This document shows positions 17,654-25,551 of a stretch of DNA of 64,000 bases, piece after piece. The notes beneath the pieces were generated by a model. The model was not told the origin of the DNA, made no database searches, and was given only the letters and a program-made list of their open reading frames with translations. The stretch covers positions 1 through 64,000 of the forward strand of contig CAVXNR010000008.1 of the NCBI GenBank assembly GCA_963763095.1. The letters run 5' to 3'. The translations under genes were made by a program, and so were the position numbers. This DNA comes from CAVUCH01 sp963763095 (GTDB lineage Bacteria; Acidobacteriota; Vicinamibacteria; Vicinamibacterales; JAENWD01). Numbering within the stretch: the first letter of the stretch is position 1; every line of letters begins with the position of its first letter.

Positions 17654-17701
17654 GGATCCCCCGGTGGAAATTGTGAATTGCGGCACCCCAACGGTCAAGT
17701 C

Positions 17702-17758
17702 TATAATTCTTACGCTTGAATAAGCGTTCTTTATAGGTAGGCCGCATGGACCTGTCCG
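17702..17758. promoter_or_regulatory. Divergent leuA/lysR promoter region with LysR-type inverted repeat
   Basis: ACGCTT-GAAT-AAGCGT at 17712-17727 is a perfect 6-bp inverted repeat, the kind of T-N11-A site LysR proteins bind. On the plus strand TATAAT at 17702-17707 can serve lysR. On the minus strand TATAAA (17735-17730) with CGGACA 17 bases upstream (17758-17753) can serve leuA. The repeat lies just past both -10 boxes, so one bound dimer could act on both genes. Confidence 0.6.
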
Positions 17759-18630
17759 AGCTCCAGGTGTTCCTGACGGTGGCGTCGGAGCGCAGCTTCT
17801 CGCGTGCGGCGGCCAAGCTGCACCGCACCCAGCCGGCGGTCAGCCAGGCGATTCGGCGGCTGGAAGACGAGCTGGGCGAGCGCCTGTTCGATCGCTCCTC
17901 GAAGCAGGGCGCGCTTACCGAGGCCGGCCGCGTCCTGCGCGAGTACGCGCAGCGGCTCATGCGCCTGTCGGAGGAGGCGGAGCAGGCCGTCCGGGAGCTG
18001 CGCGACCTGCGGCGCGGACGCGTGCTCATCGGCGCCAACGAGGCCGCGGTGCACGCGCTGCTGCCCCTCATCGGACGTTTTCGCTCGGCACACGCACAAA
18101 TCCAGGTGGACGTGCGACGGGTGCCGTCCCGCCAGGTGGGAGTCGAGGTCGCGCAAGGGAGCCTCGATTTCGGCGTGATCACCTTTCAGCCAGCCGAGCG
18201 GGGCCTTCACACGATCAACATGGGTCCCGATGAACTGGTCATGCTCGTGCACCCGCAGCACCCGATGGCCGGGCGAAAGCAGGCAACGATGGCGGAGTTC
18301 GGCCGCGAGGTCGTGATTGCGCACAATGACCCGTCGCCGGCCCGGGAGCGCGTGCTGCGCGCGTTCGAGCAGAAGCACGCCCCCATCAACATCCAGGTGG
18401 CGCTGCCGAGCCTCGAAGCGATCAAACGCGCGGTCGAGTTGAGGATGGGAGTCGCGCTCCTGCCGAAGCGGTGCGCCTTGTCGGAGATCGCAAACGGGAA
18501 GCTTGCCGCGGTGCGCATCCCGCAGGTCCGCCTGGTGCGGCAGCTGCGCCTCGTCTACCGCCGCGCGGGGGACCTGTCCCACGCGGCGCAGGCGTTTCTG
18601 GTCGTGGCCAAGGAGCAGCACCCGGACTGA
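17746..18630 (+). CDS. LysR-family regulator divergent from leuA
   Basis: The 294-residue protein has an N-terminal winged helix-turn-helix (LQVFLTVASERSFSRAAAKLHRTQPAVSQAIRRLE, residues about 6-40) and a LysR substrate-binding domain from about 90 to the end. Only 92 bases separate its ATG from leuA, with an inverted repeat between them. The leuC-leuD genes lie on its other side, so it most likely regulates leucine genes with a pathway intermediate as effector. This is inference from context; the effector cannot be read from the sequence. Confidence 0.9.
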   Translation: MDLSELQVFLTVASERSFSRAAAKLHRTQPAVSQAIRRLEDELGERLFDRSSKQGALTEAGRVLREYAQRLMRLSEEAEQAVRELRDLRRGRVLIGANEAAVHALLPLIGRFRSAHAQIQVDVRRVPSRQVGVEVAQGSLDFGVITFQPAERGLHTINMGPDELVMLVHPQHPMAGRKQATMAEFGREVVIAHNDPSPARERVLRAFEQKHAPINIQVALPSLEAIKRAVELRMGVALLPKRCALSEIANGKLAAVRIPQVRLVRQLRLVYRRAGDLSHAAQAFLVVAKEQHPD

Positions 18631-18635
18631 ACGAT

Positions 18636-18665
18636 TGTCCGCCGGAACTGAAGTTCCGGCGGACA
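18636..18665. repeat. Perfect 30-bp REP-like palindrome
   Basis: TGTCCGCCGGAACT-GA-AGTTCCGGCGGACA is a perfect palindrome between the convergent lysR and leuD ends. It shares the ACTGAAGT core with the other dispersed elements. With no T-tract it is not a standard terminator, but it could act as a bidirectional transcript end. Confidence 0.65.
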
Positions 18666-18696
18666 GGGATAGGTCGCGAGGTCCGGGCGCCAGCAA

Positions 18697-19293
18697 TCAG
18701 CCGCGAGCCGCGAACCCGCGTGTGTACGGGAGCCGCGCGGCAACGACGCGGACTTGATCAAGATTCTGGAGCAGCATGCCCGTGCCGTCCCACAGGCCTG
18801 ACGTCAACGCGTCGCGGGCCGACGCGGGCATGTCCGCGGGGGTTCGCAGCGACGCTCCGTCCACGGTCAGGGACTCCAGATCGACGGTCACGGTCGTGAG
18901 CGGATCCTGTTCGACCGCCGCCATCAGCTGTTCGATGGCCCCGGGCGGCACCGTCACGCAGGGCAGCCCGAGCTGGACCGCGTTGCCGAAGAAGATTTCC
19001 GAGTAGCCCTCGCCGACGACGGCCTGGATGCCCCACCGCTGCAGCGCCTGCGGCGCGTGCTCGCGCGACGAGCCGCAGCCGAAGTTCCGGTTCACGAGCA
19101 GCACCGACGCGCCGGCGTACCGCGGATCGTCGAAGGGGTGCCCGCCGCCGGTGCGGTCGTCGGCGAACACGTGCTGTTCCAGTCCCTCGAAAGACACCGC
19201 TTTGAGGTAGCGTGCGGGGATGATCCGGTCGGTGTCGATGTCGTGTCCGCGCAGTGGCAGTGCGCGGCCGGTGATACGGACGACGCGGGTCAT
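18697..19293 (-). CDS. leuD: 3-isopropylmalate dehydratase small subunit
   Basis: This is the swivel-domain subunit of isopropylmalate isomerase. The family motifs are GHDIDTDRIIPARYLK near residue 16, NRNFGCGSSREHAPQAL near 68-84 and FFGNAVQLGLPCVTV. At 198 residues the length is normal. Its ATG overlaps the leuC stop by four bases (19290-19293), so the two subunits are translated together. Confidence 0.95.
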   Translation of the reverse strand: MTRVVRITGRALPLRGHDIDTDRIIPARYLKAVSFEGLEQHVFADDRTGGGHPFDDPRYAGASVLLVNRNFGCGSSREHAPQALQRWGIQAVVGEGYSEIFFGNAVQLGLPCVTVPPGAIEQLMAAVEQDPLTTVTVDLESLTVDGASLRTPADMPASARDALTSGLWDGTGMLLQNLDQVRVVAARLPYTRGFAARG

Positions 19294-20711
19294 GCTCCGA
19301 CCTCCGCTCGTGACAGCATCTGCCGGACGTCCACCACCTCCCCGGCGATCGCAGCGGCGGCGACCATGGCCGGGGACATCAGGAGCGTACGTCCCGTCGG
19401 GCTGCCCTGGCGGCCCTTGAAGTTCCGGTTCGACGAGGACGCGCAGATCTCACGTCCGTTCAGCCGATCGGGGTTCATCGCCAGGCACATGGAGCAACCG
19501 GCGCCGCGCCACTCGAAGCCGGCCGCCTGGAAGACCTCGTGCAGCCCCTCGCGCTCCGCGGCCCGCCGCACGCGCTCGGAGCCAGGCACGACGAGGGCCC
19601 GCACATGAGGCGCGACGCGGTTGCCGGCGACCACGCGCGCCGCCTCGCGCAGATCCGACAGGCGGCTGTTCGTGCACGACCCCACGAAGGCGACGTCGAT
19701 GGGCGTACCCGCGATTGCGGCGCCGCCGTCGAACCCCATGAACAGGAGCGCCTCCGCCACGCCAGCCTGTTCGGACGGAGGGACCTCCGCGGCCGATGGG
19801 ATCCGACCGCCGATTCCGATCGACTGGCCGGGATTGATGCCCCAGGTCACGGTTGGCTCCAGGCTGTTGGCATCAATGGTCACCTCATCATCGAAGCGGG
19901 CGTCGGCGTCCGACGCCATCGCAGACCACCAGCGTACGGCCTCGTCGAAGTTCTGGCCGGCCGGAGCGAACGGACGGTCCCGCAGGTACGCGAACGTCGT
20001 CTTGTCCGGGTTCACGTACCCGACGCGTGCCGCGCCTTCGATGGACATGTTGCAGATCGTCATCCGCTCGTCCATGGACATGCGCTCGATCGTGTCGCCG
20101 GCATACTCGTACGCGTAGCCCGCGCCGCCCTTGACGCCGAGCCGCTGGATGACGGTCAAAATGACATCCTTCGCGTAGACCCCGTGCGGCACGCGGCCAG
20201 TGACGCTGATGCGGCGCACCTTCAGCGGCTCCATCGCGAGGCATCCGCTGGCGAGCACGTCTCGGACCTGCGATGTCCCGATGCCGAACGCCACCGAGCC
20301 GAACGCCCCGTGGGTGGACGTGTGGCTGTCGCCACAGGCGATCGTCATGCCGGGTTGCGTGAGCCCGAGCTCCGGGCCGATCACGTGCACGATGCCCTGG
20401 TGCTCGCTGCCGAGATCGTACAGCGGGATCCCGTGCGCGCGGCAGTTGTGCTCGAGCGCCGTGATCATCTGCTCGGCCATGGTGTCGAGGAACGGCCGCT
20501 GCCTCGTCGTCGTCGGCACGATGTGATCGACCGTGGCGAACGTGCGATCGGGAAACGCCACGGCCCAGCCACGAGCCCGCAACATGTCGAACGCCTGAGG
20601 GCTCGTAACCTCGTGGACGAGGTGCAGGCCGATGAAGAGCTGAGTCTGGCCAGTGGGCAGCTGGCGGACGGCGTGAGCGTCCCACACTTTCTGAAGGAGT
20701 GTCTTACCCAT
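19290..20711 (-). CDS. leuC: 3-isopropylmalate dehydratase large subunit
   Basis: This [4Fe-4S] subunit isomerises 2- to 3-isopropylmalate with LeuD. The 473-residue protein shows the aconitase-fold motifs: KVWDAHAVRQLPTGQTQLFIGLHLVHEVTSPQAF at the start, CGDSHTSTHGAFGSVAFGIG, and cluster cysteines in FVGSCTNSRLSDLR and GCSMCLAMNPD. It heads a leuC-leuD pair read away from the photolyase gene. Confidence 0.96.
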   Translation of the reverse strand: MGKTLLQKVWDAHAVRQLPTGQTQLFIGLHLVHEVTSPQAFDMLRARGWAVAFPDRTFATVDHIVPTTTRQRPFLDTMAEQMITALEHNCRAHGIPLYDLGSEHQGIVHVIGPELGLTQPGMTIACGDSHTSTHGAFGSVAFGIGTSQVRDVLASGCLAMEPLKVRRISVTGRVPHGVYAKDVILTVIQRLGVKGGAGYAYEYAGDTIERMSMDERMTICNMSIEGAARVGYVNPDKTTFAYLRDRPFAPAGQNFDEAVRWWSAMASDADARFDDEVTIDANSLEPTVTWGINPGQSIGIGGRIPSAAEVPPSEQAGVAEALLFMGFDGGAAIAGTPIDVAFVGSCTNSRLSDLREAARVVAGNRVAPHVRALVVPGSERVRRAAEREGLHEVFQAAGFEWRGAGCSMCLAMNPDRLNGREICASSSNRNFKGRQGSPTGRTLLMSPAMVAAAAIAGEVVDVRQMLSRAEVGA

Positions 20712-20794
20712 AACCGGAGTTTATCAGGGCGCCGCCGCAGTGTGACTCGCGGTGATACGGTCCTCGCTCGCCGCTTATGGGCAGAGCTCAGACT

Positions 20795-20860
20795 GCAGAC
20801 TTGCAGGCTGCAGCCTGCCGGCCTTGGCTGGCTCAGACGCAGGCTCGGTCAGACGCCTGC
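20795..20860. repeat. Palindrome cluster upstream of leuC
   Basis: GCAGGCTGCAGCCTGC at 20803-20818 is a perfect 16-bp palindrome, and a related CGCCTGCAG follows. It lies between the photolyase stop and the leuC start; no promoter box is obvious. Confidence 0.45.
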
Positions 20861-20888
20861 AGCCGCGCATGTCGCCCACCTCGCGGGC

Positions 20889-22382
20889 TCACAACAGCGA
20901 CGGCTGTCCCGGGTCCGCGGCCACGGGCGCGTAGCGCGCGAGGTAGCTCTTCACGCGCAACTTGCGCGCGGTGTTGGCAGAACTCATGTAACGCACCGTG
21001 CCGAACACCGGCCGCTCGAACCACGGCCGATCGTAGCGGCCGAGCGTCCAGAAAATGCCGCTGTAAGAGTTCGGATCGCGGCCGTCGAGCGCGTACTTGT
21101 TGTTCAACTCGATCATCAGGGCGAGTGCTTCCTCGGGTGAGGCGGTCCATTCGAGGATCTTCTTGCCCCACAGCATTCGCAGGTAGTTGTGGATGCGGCC
21201 CTCCCGGACGAGCTGTCGCTGTGCCGCGTTCCACAGTAGATCGTGCGTGCGGCCTGCCTCGAACTCCTCGAGCGTGTACACGTGCTCCCGTTCGTCGTCT
21301 CCGTGAAGCGCGAGCGTGGTGCGGGCCCATGCCGGCAGCGACCCGTACTGGTCGTAATCCAGCGGCCGCGTCGCACACATGTTGAATCCCAGCTCGCGCC
21401 ACGTGACGATCTGATCGAGAAACGCCCCTGCGCCGGGTCCGACGCCCCACCAGCCTTCGCGTGCGCCGCTCGTGCGCTGCGAGACCTCGCCGAGCCAGCC
21501 TTCGCGCTGCAGCACCGCCTGCACGACCGCGTGCGGCGACAGGTGCCCGAAGTGCAGATACGGCGAGAGACGGCTCGTCACATCCCGCTCGAGGTCGTTC
21601 CGGTCGTCCGCATAGCACGGCAGCCCGGATGACAGGAACTGCGCGAGCGCCGCGTCAGCTGCAGTCACGCCGCCGCGGAGCGCCGTTGGGCCCACGGTGT
21701 GGTCTATGGGCAGGGCGGCCAGCCCTGAGGTACCTGCCAGAACGCCTGGGTCGGCCGCCGGCCAGCGTAGCAGAACGTCTGCTGGTACAACCGGTCCTTT
21801 CACCGCCGGCAGGTTCAGCAGCGGGTCGGCTGACGGACGATCGCCGATATGCGTCGCCAGCGTGCGCTGGAGGAAGCGGCGGAACGCGTAGGCAGACGTG
21901 AACGTCTGTGTGGCAAGGTGAATGGGCAACAGCCCGTTCCCGTCGACCTGCTCGAACCGCACCGGCACCTGCCGTGCGGCCGCAGCCACCATCCGCGGAA
22001 GCATGAAAGCGGGATAGTCGTCGGTCACGACGAGGGCCGCGCGCCCGGCCAGAGCGGCGAGCAGACCGCGGCCAGCGCCCGCGGACGGCTCGACGTACGG
22101 AAAGTAGGCGATGCCCCGCGCGGCCAGGCGGGCGGCGTTGTCGGCCATCCCGTCGATCACGAACCGGTGCAGGCGATCGCTCGCCCAGCTATAGCCGACC
22201 CGCAATGGCTCGAACACGAGGAGCGGCTTGCCGAGCTCGCGCGCCCAACCCGCGGCGCGCTCGAGCGCGAAGTTCCACGTCACGCGGCGCTGCGCGATCA
22301 TCCAGTAGAGAACAAAGGCGGCGTCAGAGTCCGGCGGCCGGTCGACCAGCGCAGTCGTGCGTGCAGCCGCGAATTGCGTCAC
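20889..22382 (-). CDS. phr: Class II CPD photolyase
   Basis: This enzyme repairs UV-made cyclobutane pyrimidine dimers using light and FAD. The C-terminal half is typical of class II enzymes: RIHNYLRMLWGKKILEW, ALMIELNNKYALDGRDPNSY, and GIFWTLGRYDRPWFERPVFGTVRYM. The N-terminal Rossmann domain begins VLYWMIAQRRVTWNFALE. I placed the start at the GTG at 22382, 497 residues, because the longer frame to 22544 covers repeat-rich non-coding sequence. The gene diverges from the bacilliredoxin gene. Confidence 0.9.
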   Translation of the reverse strand: MTQFAAARTTALVDRPPDSDAAFVLYWMIAQRRVTWNFALERAAGWARELGKPLLVFEPLRVGYSWASDRLHRFVIDGMADNAARLAARGIAYFPYVEPSAGAGRGLLAALAGRAALVVTDDYPAFMLPRMVAAAARQVPVRFEQVDGNGLLPIHLATQTFTSAYAFRRFLQRTLATHIGDRPSADPLLNLPAVKGPVVPADVLLRWPAADPGVLAGTSGLAALPIDHTVGPTALRGGVTAADAALAQFLSSGLPCYADDRNDLERDVTSRLSPYLHFGHLSPHAVVQAVLQREGWLGEVSQRTSGAREGWWGVGPGAGAFLDQIVTWRELGFNMCATRPLDYDQYGSLPAWARTTLALHGDDEREHVYTLEEFEAGRTHDLLWNAAQRQLVREGRIHNYLRMLWGKKILEWTASPEEALALMIELNNKYALDGRDPNSYSGIFWTLGRYDRPWFERPVFGTVRYMSSANTARKLRVKSYLARYAPVAADPGQPSLL

Positions 22383-22418
22383 AATAGGATTACGACGCGC
22401 ACAGTGGTGAACCCGTCC

Positions 22419-22510
22419 CCGCAACGCCGGGGCTGAAGCGTCCCCCAGCGCAGGGTCGGGGCCGAAGGCGTCGGTAGACAGCATAGGGCCAGGGCCGAAG
22501 CGCCCCGGCC
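22419..22510. repeat. Three degenerate GGGGC(T/C)GAAGCG units
   Basis: GGGGCTGAAGCGTCCCC at 22429-22445 is followed by two related units. They resemble decayed REP-like elements in the gap between the photolyase and bacilliredoxin genes. Confidence 0.4.
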
Positions 22511-22537
22511 GATTCTGAACAGAACAAGGAGATCTTG

Positions 22538-22975
22538 GTGGCATACCCCGAATTCTTCGTCGCGCCCATGCGCGAGGAGCTCACACAGATCGGCATCGAG
22601 GAGCTGCGCACGGCAGCCGACGTGGACAAGGCCCTCACCCAGAAAGGCACGACGCTGCTCGTCGTGAACTCGGTGTGCGGCTGCGCAGCCGGCCGGGCTC
22701 GCCCTGCGCTGGCGGAAGCGGTGAAGCACCCACAGAAGCCGGACCGCATGACCACGGTGTTTGCGGGCGCCGATCTCGAGGCGACCGCCCGCGCCCGCGA
22801 GTATCTCACCGGGTATCCGCCCTCGTCGCCCGCCGTGGCGCTGCTGCGTGACGGGCAGCTCGTGTGGATGATGGAGCGCCGTCAGATCGAGAGCCAGGGC
22901 ATGGACGCGATCGTCCGCGACCTGACGACCGCGTTCGACCAGCACTGCGCGCGGGAGACGGCGGACAGGGCGTAA
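22538..22975 (+). CDS. BrxA/BrxB-family bacilliredoxin
   Basis: This is a small thioredoxin-fold protein that removes low-molecular-weight thiols from cysteines. The characteristic Cys-Gly-Cys active site is at about residues 47-49 (NSVCGCAAG), with the PAVALLRDGQLVWMMERRQIE region conserved in the family. The GTG at 22538 has AAGGAG six bases upstream; a TTG three bases earlier is possible. The thiol partner (bacillithiol or another) cannot be read from this window. Confidence 0.9.
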   Translation: MAYPEFFVAPMREELTQIGIEELRTAADVDKALTQKGTTLLVVNSVCGCAAGRARPALAEAVKHPQKPDRMTTVFAGADLEATARAREYLTGYPPSSPAVALLRDGQLVWMMERRQIESQGMDAIVRDLTTAFDQHCARETADRA

Positions 22976-22982
22976 CTACAAA

Positions 22983-23143
22983 GGGCGCTGGGCGCTGGGC
23001 GCTAGGCGTTGGCTGTTCAAATCCGGCAACCAGGCCGGCCGCAAACCAGCTCGCTTTTGTCCTCGCCCAGTGCCTGGGTTGTTGTCTCCACGAGTCGAGT
23101 GAAGAAGGCTGGTATCGGCTGGTCCAGCCCAGCGCCCAGCGCC
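22983..23143. repeat. Inverted pair of GGGCGCT heptamer repeats
   Basis: Three tandem GGGCGCT copies (22983-23003) plus a degenerate fourth face their complement AGCGCCCAGCGCC at 23131-23143. Further GGGCGCT copies occur at about 24210-24235 on the other side of moaA, so heptamer blocks bracket that gene. Confidence 0.55.
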
Positions 23144-23149
23144 AAGAAA

Positions 23150-24170
23150 TCACCCCCCTCGTGTGTGCATCTCCAGGTGCGGGTCGCGCCGGAGCCGGCT
23201 CACCGGGATGAACGGTGTGCGCTCCCGTTCGGCGGCCCGCAATTCCGCTCCCCGGTCTTCGCGCAGGCTCCAGACCCTCGCAATCACGTCCGCAATCGCC
23301 TCGTCCGACGCTCCCGAGCGCAGCAAGGCGCGGAGGTCGGTGCCCTCCCGCGCGTACAGGCACCGGAACCACAGGCCGTCGGCCGTCAGCCGGCTGCGGT
23401 CGCACGTGCGGCAGAAGGGCGCAGTGGTCGAGGAGATGATCCCGAACGTCGTGCCATCAGGGAGCATGAAGCGGTCGGCCGGAGCCCACGACCCATCGAG
23501 GATCGGCGTAATCGCTCCGTACGACGCCTCGACCGCCTGCAGCATTTCCTTTCGCGAGAAAACACGGCCGGGCGACCACTGCGTGGCGCCGCCGACATCC
23601 ATGTACTCGATGAACCGGACTTCCGCGCCGATGGCCCGGGCGTACTCGAGCAGCGGCACGATCTCATCGTCGTTCGTGCCGCGCAGGATCACGCAATCGA
23701 TTTTGACGTGGTCGAAGTGCGCACGTGCGGCGTCGATCCCGGCCAGCACGCGCGGCAGCTCCTTGAAGCGCGTGAGCGCCTGAAAGCGGTCTGCTCGCAG
23801 GGTGTCGAGGCTGACGGTGATCCTGTGCAGACCGGCGTCCCTCAGCGGAGCTGCGAGTTCGCCGAGCAGCACGCCGTTGGTCGTGAGCGCCAGGTCGTCT
23901 ATGCGGGCGCTCGTCGCCAGCTGGCGGATGAGACCCGGCAGATCACGGCGGAGCAGCGGTTCCCCACCGGTGAGCCGGACTCTCCGCACGCCGAGCGTCG
24001 TAAAGACGCTGGCGAGGCGCACGATCTCCTCGAACTGCAGGATGTCCTGTCGTGGCAGCCAGACGTACTCCTCCTCCGGCATGCAGGTACTGGCAGCGCA
24101 GGTTGCAGCGATCCGTGACCGAGATGCGAAGGCTGCCGAGCGGCCGCGCAAGGCGGTCGAGGATAGGCAC
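23150..24170 (-). CDS. moaA: GTP 3',8-cyclase MoaA, frameshifted at the radical SAM motif
   Basis: This enzyme performs the first step of molybdenum cofactor synthesis. The N-terminus MPILDRLARPLGSLRISVTDRCNLRC and the RVRLTGGEPLLRRDL motif are radical SAM/MoaA, and the second cluster is near FCRTCDRSRLTADGLWFRC. The frame breaks at 24086-24090 inside the C-x3-C-x2-C box: CAGTAC-C-TGCATGCCGG has one surplus C after GTAC. Removing it gives CNLRCQYCMPEEE, exactly the family motif. The start is the GTG at 24170. No other Moco gene is in the window. Confidence 0.9.
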
Positions 24171-24261
24171 GGGTAATTATTGATCGCCAGCGCTCGGCCC
24201 TGGCGCTCGGCTTCTGGGCGCTGGGCGCTGGGCCTGAGCGGGCCCGACGGCGCCGCTAACA

Positions 24262-24285
24262 TGTGGGGCAGGGCTTCAGCCCTGC
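24262..24285. repeat. REP-like palindrome, GGGCTTCAGCCC type
   Basis: TGTGGGG followed by CAGGGCTTCAGCCCTGC, the same unit as at 30094 and 31260. Confidence 0.65.
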
Positions 24286-24309
24286 TGACACCAGAGCGGA
24301 AGCGCCCGG

Positions 24310-25419
24310 TCACGCACGAACAACAGGCAGAAAAGGTCGCGCGGTCCGTTGCCTTGCGAACGAGCGGTCCCAACGCCCCGGGATGTCAGCCGCGCAGTCG
24401 GGACAACGGCCGTCCGGGGTCACCTCGTACGTCTTGATCAGGTAGCCGTACCGCGAAATGAGGACCCGGCTGCAGGAAACGCAGCGGGTATCTTCCAGCG
24501 TGCCGACGCGGCCGGGGAGGTTTCCCGCGTAAATGTAATGCAGGCCCGCCCGTCCGCCGATGGCTGCGGCCTTTATCAGCATCTCCGGGGTGGTGTTGCC
24601 TGGAGCCGTCATGTGGTAGTCGGCGTGGAATGCGGTCACGTGCCACGGGATGTCGGGTGACACGCTCGCGATGAACTCGGTCAGCCGGGTGATCTCATCG
24701 TCGCTGTCGTTGAACCCGGGAATGAGGAGCGTGACGATCTCCACCCACACCCCCGACGCGTGCAGGTACCGGATCGTGTCGAGAATCGGCTCGAGGCGGC
24801 CGCCCAGCTCCCGGTAGCGGCGATCGTTGAAGCTCTTGAGATCGACCTTGTAGAGATCAATGTGGGGCCGGAGGTAGTCGAGCACCTGCGGCGTGCCGTT
24901 GCCATTCGACACGAAGCCCGTCATCACTCCAGCCTCGCGTGCTGCCTTGAAGATGGCCACGCCCCACTCGGCGGTAATCAGCGGCTCGTTGTAAGTGCTG
25001 ACCACCACACGCGCCCCCTCATCGAGCGCGGCGCGGACCAGACTCTCCGGTGTGGCGGCTCGCGGCAGGGCCACCGCCTCAGGGTCGCGCAGCGCCTGCG
25101 ACGTGACCCAGTTCTGGCAGTAGCTGCAGTGCAGGTCGCAGCCGAGCATCCCGAAGCTGAACGCCAGGGCACCAGGAATGGCGTGAAAGAACGGTTTCTT
25201 CTCAATCGGATCGCACTGCACGCCCCCGACATAACCCCACGGACCGTAGAGCTGTCCGTTCCGAACGCCGCGGACTTTGCAGACGCCGACGGCGCCCTCC
25301 GGAATGGGGCAGCGATGTCCGCAGGCGAGGCAGCGAATCCTCTTCTCGTCAATCCGCTCGGAGAGCTCACGCGCGGCGACGCGAGTCCGCTCGTCGAGCA
25401 CGTCCTTGAGGGTGGGCAC
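24310..25419 (-). CDS. amrS: AmmeMemoRadiSam-type radical SAM enzyme
   Basis: The 369-residue protein belongs to the PflA-like radical SAM family of the AmmeMemoRadiSam system. An N-terminal C-x2-C-x3-C zinc-like cluster (CLACGHRC) precedes the radical SAM box CDLHCSYC near residue 94. VSTYNEPLITAEW, GFVSNGNG and DLYKVDLKSFND follow, and a C-terminal CVSC plus CPDC pair closes the protein. The usual partners AMMECR1 and MEMO are not next to it. The biochemical role of the system is unsettled. It lies upstream of moaA on the same strand. Confidence 0.88.
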   Translation of the reverse strand: MPTLKDVLDERTRVAARELSERIDEKRIRCLACGHRCPIPEGAVGVCKVRGVRNGQLYGPWGYVGGVQCDPIEKKPFFHAIPGALAFSFGMLGCDLHCSYCQNWVTSQALRDPEAVALPRAATPESLVRAALDEGARVVVSTYNEPLITAEWGVAIFKAAREAGVMTGFVSNGNGTPQVLDYLRPHIDLYKVDLKSFNDRRYRELGGRLEPILDTIRYLHASGVWVEIVTLLIPGFNDSDDEITRLTEFIASVSPDIPWHVTAFHADYHMTAPGNTTPEMLIKAAAIGGRAGLHYIYAGNLPGRVGTLEDTRCVSCSRVLISRYGYLIKTYEVTPDGRCPDCAADIPGRWDRSFARQRTARPFLPVVRA

Positions 25420-25492
25420 CTACAAGTTGTAGCGCCCCGAGGGGCAGTCCGCAAGGGGCGACGTCGAAGAAACAGAGCCGGGCCATTTCAGC

Positions 25493-25517
25493 GTGGAGCG
25501 GACTTCAGTCCTGGCGC
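25493..25517. repeat. REP-like palindrome, GACTTCAGTC type
   Basis: GTGGAGCGGACTTCAGTCCT then GGCGC, in the gap between recQ and amrS. Confidence 0.55.
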
Positions 25518-25551
25518 GACGCGGGGGGAGCTCGTGCGATCGAGCGCCGGC

